Shown here: positions 1 through 6,595 of the stretch, in pieces
Position numbering within the stretch: the first letter of the stretch is position 1
How the letters are laid out: each line of letters begins with the position of its first letter
Origin: Deltaproteobacteria bacterium
Lineage (GTDB): Bacteria; Myxococcota; B64-G9
NCBI GenBank assembly: GCA_030591745.1
Contig: JAUVAM010000226.1
Coordinates: 1-6,628, forward strand
DNA length: 6,628 bases
Reading direction: 5' to 3'
The notes under the pieces: model-generated
The model's database searches: none
The model's input: the letters and a program-made list of their open reading frames with translations, nothing else
Told to the model about the DNA's origin: nothing
Program-made: the position numbers and the translations under genes

Positions 1-133
1 AAGTTTGTTATTGATAAGCCGGTAAAATGTTCTTTATTTGTTTCATGTTCATCATCACGATACATCTTAATCGATAATACTGGGGTTTCAACGTTGAGCA
101 GTGAGTTTGTTTCAGTTGATCTGTTGGCTTCGG
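1..133. other. AT-rich flank without a recognisable gene
   Basis: This stretch is about 36% G+C by hand count, against roughly 55-57% in the genes to its right. It lies directly downstream of the kinase stop codon. A plus-strand frame is open from base 1 to a TAA at 169-171 (56 codons, no start in the window), and the antisense register is open too. Neither translation resembles a family I know. It could be the 3' end of a gene entering from the left, a decayed remnant, or non-coding DNA. No clear terminator hairpin with a U-tract was found for the kinase transcript. Confidence 0.5.
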
Positions 134-3019
134 TCACAAAAAAGTCCCATACACAAGATAGCAAAGGCTAAAGCCTCGCAGATCGAGCAATCGTCGATTG
201 ATTTCTCGTTGGAGAGCCAAGGAGCCGGGCAGCTTGGTGGTCGGGCTCGAGTCAAGCTCGCGCTCCTTCCGCTGGATGATCGCATCGACACGCGCGCCGA
301 GTTCCAGGGTGTCGAAAGGCTTGACCATGTAATCATCGCCGCCCAATTTCAGAGCCTTAACCTTGTCTTTGGTCTGGCCCCTGGCCGAGATGAAAATGAT
401 GGGCAGGTCCTTAAGCTTCCTGTCGGAACGAATTTGTTCGGTGACTTGAAATCCGTCCATGTCCGGCAGCATGACATCGAGCAGGACCACATCCACTTGT
501 TCGCGTTCAAGCCGCTTGATTGCTTCTTCTCCGCTTCCAGCCTCAACGACCGCGTAACCTTGCTCTTCCAGTACCCCACGAGAGACTTCGCGAATGGCCG
601 GGTCGTCATCCACGATAAGCACCTTGAACATTCTCTTGACCAAACGTCGTTTCTCGAGCAACTCCAAAACTTGTTCGAGAAGATTCGGTACGTCCACCGG
701 CTTGGACAAAAATGCAGCAGCGCCCGCCTCGAAGGCCGCCTGTTCTTCCTGGGCCACGCTCAATACCAGGACAGGAATTTCGCGAGTCTCGGGATCGTGG
801 TGAAGAATATCCGTAATCTGCAAGCCGTCCACATCGGGCATGCGAATATCCATCAGGATCAGGGAGGGCAGGCGTTCTCGGGCCAATTCGAGGGCTTCCT
901 TGCCCGAATGGGCAACGCAGACGTGGTAGCCTTGGCTCATCATCAGTCCCTTGATGACGTAGGTTGTGTTGATGTCGTCGTCCACCACCAGCAAACTCGG
1001 TGCCGTTTTGAACTTGGGCAGGCTTGGCATCAGACCGGGCAAGGTCCGAGCCTCTTCGGTTCCTTTTTGGCCATCGTAAGCGGGCAGCGTGATGATGAAC
1101 TCGGTCCCCTGCCCTCTTCCGCTCTCGACCCAGATGCTGCCACCATGGGCATCCACAATGTTTTTCGAGATGCTCAGACCCAGGCCCGAACCGGAAACCG
1201 CTCCAGACCGGGTTCGTTTGGCCTGCTCGAATTTGTCAAAGATCCGAGCATGGTCTTGCTCGACGATTTCCTCCCCGTTGTTATACACACTCAATCCAAC
1301 CAAGTCGGAGGTCAATGGGCTTGAGAGGACCTGGAGCCGGATTGTGCCGTCCTTCTGTGTGAACTTCAGGGCGTTGGACAGAAGATTATTCAAGACCTGG
1401 TGCAAACGATTCCGATCACCCCAGACATGCACCATGTCCTCCGGCCGACGCAATTCCAGATGTACTTGGCGTTCTTCGGCGGCAGCCTGATATTGGTCGA
1501 TTGCCTCTTTGGCCAGTGCGTTCAGATCCAAACGCGTCATGCGCATGTCCATTTTTCCAGAGGCATAACGATTCAGGTCAAGCAGGTCGCTGATGATGGT
1601 GTTGAGCTTGTCGCAACCGCCCCTCGCCAACTCGAGATATCGGTCCTGCTTCTCGTTGAGTTCTCCGGCGTAACGATGGATCAGCAGGTCCAAGGCCCCG
1701 CCGATGCTGGTCAATGGAGTCCTGAGTTCATGGCTGACGATGGAGACGAACTCGTCCTTGCGCTCCTCTAAGCGCTTGTCCTCGGTGATATCTCTGAGCA
1801 CGACGGCCACACCCAGCAATTTGTCGTCCAGAGACACCGGCGATACGATGGACTGGAGAACACGATCAAAAACCTGGATTTCTTCACGCAGTGCTTCCCT
1901 GTCCCGAATGGCCCAGCCTCGCACCAGATCAAAAGGATAAAAGCCCAGGGTGTCCTTCAAAAATCGCGTATCCACCTCTGCATCCGGCGAGAGATGCAAA
2001 AGTTTCCGCGCCGCCGGGTTGATAACAAAGACGCTGTCCTGGTCATCGACCATGATGACACCATCGGGCAGGCTCTGAACCATTAAGCGCAGGCGCTCTT
2101 GCTCAGTCGAAAGTTGCTTGCGCAGGCCATCGACGATCTCGGCGGTTTGGTTGGCCAGGATGTCGAGCATCTGCCCCGCATCCTCGCCCAGGCTGTCTTT
2201 TCGACTGTCGAACAACATGATGAGGCCCAGCGGTTTGTCATCCGACTTGTGCAATACGGTGGCCACCTGAGATACAAACTCGCCATGCTCGACTTCACCA
2301 GGTTCCTGCCCTGTTACCTGCAAGAGCAGTTCATCTTCCGAGATCAGTCGTCCGGTACGTTCTCGATATGCCTCAAGTGTTTGTTTTCTGATTTCGAACA
2401 ACTGTTCTTGCCCCATGGGCTTGCGGCGGTGGATGTATAAAAATGCTTTGGTGCCGACGCCTTGTTCCAGCAATGCGGCACAGGCATCGAATTCGAGCAT
2501 GAAGGGCAAGTACTTAAGCAGCGCTCGGATGATTTCCGGGTATGAATTGGCTTTGGCTGCTTCCTTGCTCAAGTCCAAAAACACCGTCATGGCATTGAGT
2601 CGAAGCTCGAGGTCGCTCAGCAGTTTTTCTTTGTCGCGGCGGAGTTGATAGGTCTCCAATCCATTGCGGATGGTGAAGAGCAGATCGTTTAGATCCCAGG
2701 GTTTGGTGATGTAGCGATAGACTTGGCCCCGGTTGATGGCATCGATGAGATCTTTGGGCTCGGTATATCCGGTCAGAATGATACGCATCATCTGGGGTTG
2801 AATCTTGCGGGCATGTTCAATGAGTTCGATGCCGGTCATCTCGGGCATGCGCTGGTCGGTCAGCAGCAGATCCACCTGCTGTACTCGTAAAATCTCCAGC
2901 GCCTCCGCTCCGCTGCCGGCGGTCAAGATCTCATAATCATCTTCCAAGGCACGCTCGATCACGCTCAAAGCGTCCTGTTCATCATCCACCGCCAAGATGC
3001 GATAGCTATGTGTCGTCAT
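134..3019 (-). CDS. Soluble hybrid histidine kinase, REC-GAF-PAS-HisKA-HATPase-REC-REC with a truncated GGDEF tail
   Basis: A 961-residue cytoplasmic two-component phosphorelay protein with no membrane segment. In order: REC1 (about 7-120; phospho-acceptor D55, T83, K106, with the TDQRMP and ITKPW signatures of RpfG/HupR-like receivers); a GAF-like region (about 145-300); PAS (about 310-411); HisKA with H430 in SHELRTPL; HATPase_c with N-box N549 and a GSGLGLS G2 box near 610-616; REC2 (about 675-790; D724, S754, K773); REC3 (about 799-915; D848, S878, K900). The G1 box reads VYNNGEEI, so the usual Asp is Asn. Residues 925-955 match the start of a GGDEF domain (TTKLPG, then REINRRL, then FSLCYL), but the protein ends six residues later. 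I chose ATG 3019 because GGGAGA sits 5 bases upstream; a GTG at 3046 is in frame but lacks such a site. An N-terminal receiver suggests it is itself controlled by another kinase. Its signal and target are unknown. Confidence 0.93.
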   Translation of the reverse strand: MTTHSYRILAVDDEQDALSVIERALEDDYEILTAGSGAEALEILRVQQVDLLLTDQRMPEMTGIELIEHARKIQPQMMRIILTGYTEPKDLIDAINRGQVYRYITKPWDLNDLLFTIRNGLETYQLRRDKEKLLSDLELRLNAMTVFLDLSKEAAKANSYPEIIRALLKYLPFMLEFDACAALLEQGVGTKAFLYIHRRKPMGQEQLFEIRKQTLEAYRERTGRLISEDELLLQVTGQEPGEVEHGEFVSQVATVLHKSDDKPLGLIMLFDSRKDSLGEDAGQMLDILANQTAEIVDGLRKQLSTEQERLRLMVQSLPDGVIMVDDQDSVFVINPAARKLLHLSPDAEVDTRFLKDTLGFYPFDLVRGWAIRDREALREEIQVFDRVLQSIVSPVSLDDKLLGVAVVLRDITEDKRLEERKDEFVSIVSHELRTPLTSIGGALDLLIHRYAGELNEKQDRYLELARGGCDKLNTIISDLLDLNRYASGKMDMRMTRLDLNALAKEAIDQYQAAAEERQVHLELRRPEDMVHVWGDRNRLHQVLNNLLSNALKFTQKDGTIRLQVLSSPLTSDLVGLSVYNNGEEIVEQDHARIFDKFEQAKRTRSGAVSGSGLGLSISKNIVDAHGGSIWVESGRGQGTEFIITLPAYDGQKGTEEARTLPGLMPSLPKFKTAPSLLVVDDDINTTYVIKGLMMSQGYHVCVAHSGKEALELARERLPSLILMDIRMPDVDGLQITDILHHDPETREIPVLVLSVAQEEQAAFEAGAAAFLSKPVDVPNLLEQVLELLEKRRLVKRMFKVLIVDDDPAIREVSRGVLEEQGYAVVEAGSGEEAIKRLEREQVDVVLLDVMLPDMDGFQVTEQIRSDRKLKDLPIIFISARGQTKDKVKALKLGGDDYMVKPFDTLELGARVDAIIQRKERELDSSPTTKLPGSLALQREINRRLLDLRGFSLCYLVYGTFL

Positions 3020-3024
3020 GGATG

Positions 3025-3030
3025 TCTCCC
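3025..3030 (-). promoter_or_regulatory. Ribosome binding site of the hybrid kinase gene
   Basis: Read on the minus strand this is GGGAGA, followed by a 5-base spacer (CATCC) and ATG. It decides in favour of the 3019 start over the in-frame GTG at 3046. Confidence 0.7.
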
Positions 3031-3036
3031 GTGCCG

Positions 3037-3064
3037 ATGCTAACACAACCGGTCATTTTGGCAA
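3037..3064 (-). promoter_or_regulatory. Possible sigma-70-like promoter for the hybrid kinase gene
   Basis: On the minus strand, TTGCCA (3064-3059) is followed after 16 bases by TAGCAT (3042-3037). The match to TTGACA/TATAAT is 5 of 6 and 4 of 6. A transcript would begin near 3030, just ahead of the GGGAGA ribosome site, and would exclude the GTG at 3046, so it agrees with the ATG start. It lies in the short divergent gap before the PilZ-like gene. No equally good plus-strand promoter was seen there. Confidence 0.3.
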
Positions 3065-3079
3065 CATGAGCTCTTGCAG

Positions 3080-3850
3080 ATGATGTCAAGCTCGGTCATC
3101 ATAGCCGGGATGGAAAACCTGCAATTCAAAGTGAAGTATCGGTCCTGGGCTGCCCTGAGCAAGGACATCGAAGAGCAAGTGTCCATGTGGGGATTGCTGC
3201 TCCGCACGGAGCTTCAAGCCGAACTCTATACGCCTGTCGAATTGAGCCTCATCGCACCGGATGGACGATTGTTGGAGTTCAAAGCTCAGGTGCTGCAGCA
3301 CATTCCAGGTCAAGGTCTGGCATTGCAGCTGGAGCAAACAGGTCCAGAGCTCAGACAAGAGCTGGAAGCATGGCTTGCCGTAGACATCGACGACGCGATT
3401 GATGGCGAGGATCCAAAAGTGCAGCTTGTGGGCGACAGCTCTGATCCCGAAAGCGCCGTTCAAAAAATCGACCAAATGACCGTTACAGAAAAGCGAAGAG
3501 CAGCCATGCAAGGCAAGAAGGACATGCGGACCCTGCTCATCCGTGATCGCAACAAGACGATCCATCCCTTCATCCTCAAAAACCCGTCCATCACCCTGGA
3601 TGAGATAGAGCAAATCGCAAAGATGCCGGGGGTCAATCCGGATGTGCTGCGCTTGATCGCCCGCAACCGGGACTGGACCCGCTCGACCACGGTTGTGCGC
3701 AATTTGGTGAGAAATCCCAAGACGCCCATGAAAGAGGCCCTGGCTCTACTGAAAAAGCTGCCCAAAAACGAAATCCGCGCCATGGCCAAGACTGGCAACG
3801 TTCGTACCGCCATCCAAACAGCGGCCCGCAAGATCGTAAGGGACCTTTAG
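3080..3850 (+). CDS. PilZ-like domain protein with C-terminal helical repeats
   Basis: A 256-residue cytoplasmic protein with no signal peptide or membrane span. Residues about 16-88 match the PilZ-like fold of the TIGR02266 type common in myxobacteria (VKYRSW at the start, then QVSMWGLLLRT, then ending near GLALQLE). The canonical RxxxR c-di-GMP-binding motif is absent. In the second motif (D/NxSxxG) Ser35 and Gly38 remain but the acidic/Asn position is Gln33, so nucleotide binding is doubtful. An acidic linker (about 100-130) leads to an alpha-helical, HEAT-like region (about 136-256) with the recurring pattern NPSITLDEIEQIA, LRLIARNRDW and VRNPKTP, which I recall in other myxobacterial PilZ-like proteins. 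It probably mediates protein contacts. The start is uncertain: ATG 3080 has a weak GAG 9 bases upstream, ATG 3083 is tandem, and ATG 3110 begins nearer the domain. It is divergent from the hybrid kinase, which may mean joint function. Confidence 0.85.
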   Translation: MMSSSVIIAGMENLQFKVKYRSWAALSKDIEEQVSMWGLLLRTELQAELYTPVELSLIAPDGRLLEFKAQVLQHIPGQGLALQLEQTGPELRQELEAWLAVDIDDAIDGEDPKVQLVGDSSDPESAVQKIDQMTVTEKRRAAMQGKKDMRTLLIRDRNKTIHPFILKNPSITLDEIEQIAKMPGVNPDVLRLIARNRDWTRSTTVVRNLVRNPKTPMKEALALLKKLPKNEIRAMAKTGNVRTAIQTAARKIVRDL

Positions 3851-3855
3851 GACTT

Positions 3856-4476
3856 TTAGCGCTCGGCCCGAACCGATTCCACCGTGAAACTAATCCCCCA
3901 GGCCCCGTAAGCCGCGCTGGTGATGCCGAATCGGGTGCTTGAGCGATAACTGCTTTGGCCTTGAATCACCCTGACCTTGACAATCCCTTTTTGACCCGGT
4001 TTGAGCACTCCACTATGAACAGCGGCTGTGCCCAAATGAGAGTCGCTGGTGTATACCTCATCACCCCAGATGGAACCCGTGGTGCTGCCTTTGACCTCAA
4101 AAAGCAAAATTTGGTCCATCTGATTCTCAGTCAGGTGCAAGACGCCCGGGTCCGGGTGGATGCCCAGGATCCGTCGAATCGTGTCCCTGAGCGCCACGGC
4201 CTCGTCGAGCTTGCCGAGTCTGGTGTACTTTTCTTGCAGCGCCTGGAGCTTCACCGAGGCTTTCTGTCTGGCGGGACCCAACTCATGATCCGCCTGATCT
4301 TGAATCTCTCGAATCTTGATCCGGGTTTTGGCCATGACCGCTTTTTCCACCCTATCGAATTCCTTCACTACGGCCATGGCCTCTCCAGGCATGTTCGCCT
4401 GACCGGCTCGAACTTGTGCAAGACCGGTCCACAGCAGGCCCAAGATCACCAATCCCGATAATATGTATCGATTCAT
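3856..4476 (-). CDS. Secreted coiled-coil protein with a C-terminal LCCL domain
   Basis: A 206-residue exported protein. Residues 1-24 form a signal peptide (MNRY, a hydrophobic stretch ILSGLVILGLLWTGLA, then VRA before the predicted cleavage). Residues about 33-105 are charged and helical, probably a coiled coil. Residues about 118-200 match the LCCL fold (IWGDEVYTSDS, then TAAVHSGVLKPGQ, SSYRSSTRFGITS and AYGAWGISF). LCCL domains are best known from eukaryotic secreted proteins such as Limulus factor C and cochlin, and also occur in bacteria; their ligands are poorly defined. This copy has no cysteine at all, so the disulfides of the eukaryotic domain are missing. Start 4476 is preferred over the in-frame codon at 4509 because GGAGAG precedes it by 4 bases and the signal peptide begins there. 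It follows the TonB-like gene after 68 bases and meets the PilZ-like gene tail to tail. Role unknown, probably periplasmic or extracellular. Confidence 0.88.
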   Translation of the reverse strand: MNRYILSGLVILGLLWTGLAQVRAGQANMPGEAMAVVKEFDRVEKAVMAKTRIKIREIQDQADHELGPARQKASVKLQALQEKYTRLGKLDEAVALRDTIRRILGIHPDPGVLHLTENQMDQILLFEVKGSTTGSIWGDEVYTSDSHLGTAAVHSGVLKPGQKGIVKVRVIQGQSSYRSSTRFGITSAAYGAWGISFTVESVRAER

Positions 4477-4507
4477 TGTTCTCTCCAATGCGATTCTATT
4501 TGAAAGC

Positions 4508-4537
4508 ATATTAGGTCAAGACGCATCGGTATGGCAA
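4508..4537 (-). promoter_or_regulatory. Possible promoter for the LCCL gene
   Basis: In the 68-base gap upstream of the LCCL gene, the minus strand reads TTGCCA (4537-4532), 18 bases, then TAATAT (4513-4508), giving a leader of about 25 bases that includes GGAGAG. An overlapping alternative is TTGACC (4519-4514), 15 bases, TAGAAT (4498-4493), but its start point would fall on the ribosome site. The gap is AT-richer than its surroundings. The match is moderate, so read-through from the upstream gene remains possible. Confidence 0.3.
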
Positions 4538-4544
4538 AAGGTCT

Positions 4545-5846
4545 CTATTGGCCCGCGGTGGTGAAGAGGAAGGGATAGGTGACGATGACCTGGCCACCGC
4601 CTCGGGGTTTTGGGAAGCGGATTCTTCGGATGACCCTGAGTAGGCAGCCTTCTACGTTGGCGTCGCCCATGGAGCTGGCCATGGTCTGGGCGTCATCAAC
4701 ACGTCCGCTGCCGTCGATGACGAAGGTGGTGGTGACTTTGCCGTACAGGTTCGGCCGTCTTCCCAACTCACGCTCGTAACAGAATTTGAACTGGGCCCAA
4801 TAACGATGGATTGCCGTGCCCACCACCTTCTGGCTCAGACCGCCGATGATGCGGCTGCGCTTTTTTGAAAAAGTCACATTGGCTTTGCCGCGCTGAGCTG
4901 TGTTCAGGCTGGTTGTGCTGTCGGCATCCAAATTCCAGCCACCAGGGCCGCCGCGTCCCCCGATGCCGATTCCTGGTGCGCCTCCGCCCATGGGTCCGCC
5001 ACGCATTTCGATGCCGCCGAATCCGTTTCCTGAAGCAGAGGCCGTCCGCGAAAGGGCTTCGAGTTGGGCATCCAGGTCCGGCGCCGAAGTACCCCCGAAT
5101 ACGCTGCCGCCTTGCTTCCCTGCCCCGCCGCCGTGTTTTTTCAGAAGCTCCAAGATGCCCGAACTGGTGGCCACTTTTCGGTCATGGGCTTGTCGCTTCT
5201 CGCGGGGGATGGTTCTCTTCCCCGAGATGCTGCTTTTGTTGGTGGTTCTTTTCCCTTCGTATTTTTTCTCAGGCTTCTTGGTGTCTTCGACGGGTTGGAA
5301 GCTCTTTTTATCAACCGTGGGCAGTGGCATGAGCATTCGGGAAAAGCGGGCCGGATCTTTAAGGTAGTCGGAGGCCATGGTCTCGGCTGAGGGTGTGGTT
5401 TGGATCATGGCCCAAAGGCCCAGTGCGACGATGAAAAACATGGTCCACCAGGTAGTCATGGATCGGTTCCTGGTGCCCCTGCGACTACCCAGGACAGGTC
5501 GAGGGGATTTGACGACTTGTACCCTGAGGCTGAGTTGACCCAAGCGGATATCGGCCTTGTCGCCTTCCTGCATGGCGATGTGGCTGGGCGAGAGTTGAAT
5601 TGAATCCCGATCTCGCTCTGCACGATGTATTGAAAATTCAGCGTCGGGCCAGAGATGGATCAGGTAGCCCCCAAGCCCATTTGCGGTGGCCAATCGATGC
5701 AGGGGATTTGGAATCTGATCGTCGTCCAGTTGAATGTCGGCCCTTGGACCGTGGCCGATGAATACATCCTTGTCATCTGAAAAGACTTTTGCATCCAGGG
5801 CGACTGCCCCCCAGCACAACTTGATCGATAGCTGCTTTCCCTGCAT
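4545..5846 (-). CDS. FHA-like / TonB-like AgmX-PglI C-terminal domain protein (GltG-like)
   Basis: A 433-residue single-span inner-membrane protein. Residues about 1-112 look like a degenerate FHA domain (VFIGHGPRADIQLDDD, then GYLIHLWPDAEF, then GDKADIRLGQ). The span is about 132-149 (WWTMFFIVALGLWAMI), and the basic stretch just before it predicts a cytoplasmic N-terminus. A Lys/Arg-rich, then Gly-rich linker (about 183-303) leads to a C-terminal domain (about 335-430) of the AgmX/PglI type, with conserved Cys356 (FKFCYERELGRRP), VIDGSGRV, Cys401 (VEGCLL), FPKPRGGG and the terminal TYPFLFTT. Known members act in the myxobacterial gliding machinery, where FHA-TM-TonB-like proteins such as GltG reach across the periplasm; the equivalence here is my inference from architecture and neighbours. 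Start 5846 has GAGAGGGG 6 bases upstream. The barrel gene lies 63 bases upstream in the same direction, so a shared transcript is likely. Confidence 0.9.
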   Translation of the reverse strand: MQGKQLSIKLCWGAVALDAKVFSDDKDVFIGHGPRADIQLDDDQIPNPLHRLATANGLGGYLIHLWPDAEFSIHRAERDRDSIQLSPSHIAMQEGDKADIRLGQLSLRVQVVKSPRPVLGSRRGTRNRSMTTWWTMFFIVALGLWAMIQTTPSAETMASDYLKDPARFSRMLMPLPTVDKKSFQPVEDTKKPEKKYEGKRTTNKSSISGKRTIPREKRQAHDRKVATSSGILELLKKHGGGAGKQGGSVFGGTSAPDLDAQLEALSRTASASGNGFGGIEMRGGPMGGGAPGIGIGGRGGPGGWNLDADSTTSLNTAQRGKANVTFSKKRSRIIGGLSQKVVGTAIHRYWAQFKFCYERELGRRPNLYGKVTTTFVIDGSGRVDDAQTMASSMGDANVEGCLLRVIRRIRFPKPRGGGQVIVTYPFLFTTAGQ

Positions 5847-5909
5847 GACGGACCCCTCTCATAGCGAACGGCCTTGAGACAGACTCAGGCAGGAGAGGTT
5901 CCGGGTGTT

Positions 5910-6584
5910 CTAAAAATTATAGATGATTGAGCCAGATGCACTCAATGCGGGGATCATGGTGGGTATGACGTAGTAGAAGTTGGATTCTATGGCCACCGTG
6001 AAATGTCTCAGAAGAGTGTAGTACTCGAATCGGAAGCCGGCGAAGACATCGCCGTCCACCGCACCCTGATCCGGATCGGCTTCGGGGTTGATGATGACCA
6101 CCCCGCCACCCAGGCGGGCCTCAATGGCCCAGCGTTCCGCCCCATAGAGATCGTAGTCGGCTGACAGATTGATGAAAGTCATGCCGAAATCGTAATGATA
6201 CTCAGGATGGTCATAAGGATCTTGTAAGGGGTTGGCCGCCTGGTATCCCGAGGCGTAGGCCAACTGGACGCTTAGCTCTTCGTTGATATCGTATCCGAAT
6301 TCGAAGCCGAAGAAGGGCTGGCCATCCGAATATCCTCGGCTGCCTCCAAAGGTCAAGAACACGCCACCTCGGCCTTCAAAGTAGAAACCGGTCAGGCGTT
6401 CGAAGATGATCTCTTCGCTTACGTCCACGGCAGCCGGGGCTTCCACTTCAGCCTTTGCTTCAGGCTTTACTTCAGCTTTCGGTGCCTCCTTTTTTTCTTC
6501 CTTGCTCGTTTCGCCTTGAGCAAAAGCGGCCGTGGCGAAGCAGGTCAAGAGCAAACCAACCAGGGGAAGGAATCGCGATTTCAT
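5910..6584 (-). CDS. cglE: Outer-membrane beta-barrel protein, probable CglE/GltH-like gliding motility protein
   Basis: A 224-residue exported protein. Residues 1-22 are a signal peptide ending in AFA before QG. Residues about 24-55 form a Lys/Glu/Ala/Pro-rich, probably disordered segment. Residues about 65-224 show alternating amphipathic strands with frequent aromatic and Gly residues (GFYFEGRGGVFLTFGG, QPFFGFEFGYDI, LSVQLAYASGYQAANPL, WAIEARLGGGVVI) and end in GSIIYNF, a C-terminal Phe typical of barrels inserted by the BAM complex. The pattern matches what I recall as adventurous gliding motility protein CglE (GltH) of myxobacteria, and its neighbours with AgmX/PglI domains support this; the symbol is tentative and a generic OmpA-like barrel is the alternative. 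The ATG lies 11 bases after the stop of the upstream gene, and GAGG overlaps that stop, suggesting translational coupling. Confidence 0.8.
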   Translation of the reverse strand: MKSRFLPLVGLLLTCFATAAFAQGETSKEEKKEAPKAEVKPEAKAEVEAPAAVDVSEEIIFERLTGFYFEGRGGVFLTFGGSRGYSDGQPFFGFEFGYDINEELSVQLAYASGYQAANPLQDPYDHPEYHYDFGMTFINLSADYDLYGAERWAIEARLGGGVVIINPEADPDQGAVDGDVFAGFRFEYYTLLRHFTVAIESNFYYVIPTMIPALSASGSIIYNF

Positions 6585-6595
6585 CTTGTCGGACC

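Noticed and set aside
165..176. AGGCT-AA-AGCCT inverted repeat as a kinase terminator
   Set aside because: The stem is five pairs with a two-base loop, lies upstream of the stop codon, and is not followed by a clean U-tract.
188..200. Perfect palindrome CAATCG-T-CGATTG
   Set aside because: It falls within the codons for the GGDEF-remnant helix and its one-base loop cannot form an RNA hairpin; chance is likely.
101..1324. Long plus-strand open frame of 407 codons opposite the kinase gene
   Set aside because: It is antisense to clear REC and HATPase domains, has no recognisable motif, and its His/Asp/Gln-rich composition is what reverse-complemented coding sequence of this kind gives.
3019..3046. 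GTG start at 3046 for the kinase gene
   Set aside because: It adds nine residues before the receiver domain without a ribosome site and would overlap the putative -10 element.
3086..3613. Minus-strand open frame of 175 codons opposite the PilZ-like gene
   Set aside because: It lies wholly antisense to a better supported gene, with no domain, signal peptide or ribosome site.
4865..5390. Three overlapping plus-strand open frames opposite the Gly-rich linker
   Set aside because: Their Pro/Arg/Cys/Ser-rich translations are the expected antisense of the Gly-rich and Lys-rich codons of the TonB-like protein.
5853..5898. CCTCTC (minus strand) able to pair with GAGAGG of the TonB-like gene's ribosome site
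   Set aside because: Only six pairs with a wide loop of 32 bases; such a match arises easily by chance and there is no supporting structure.
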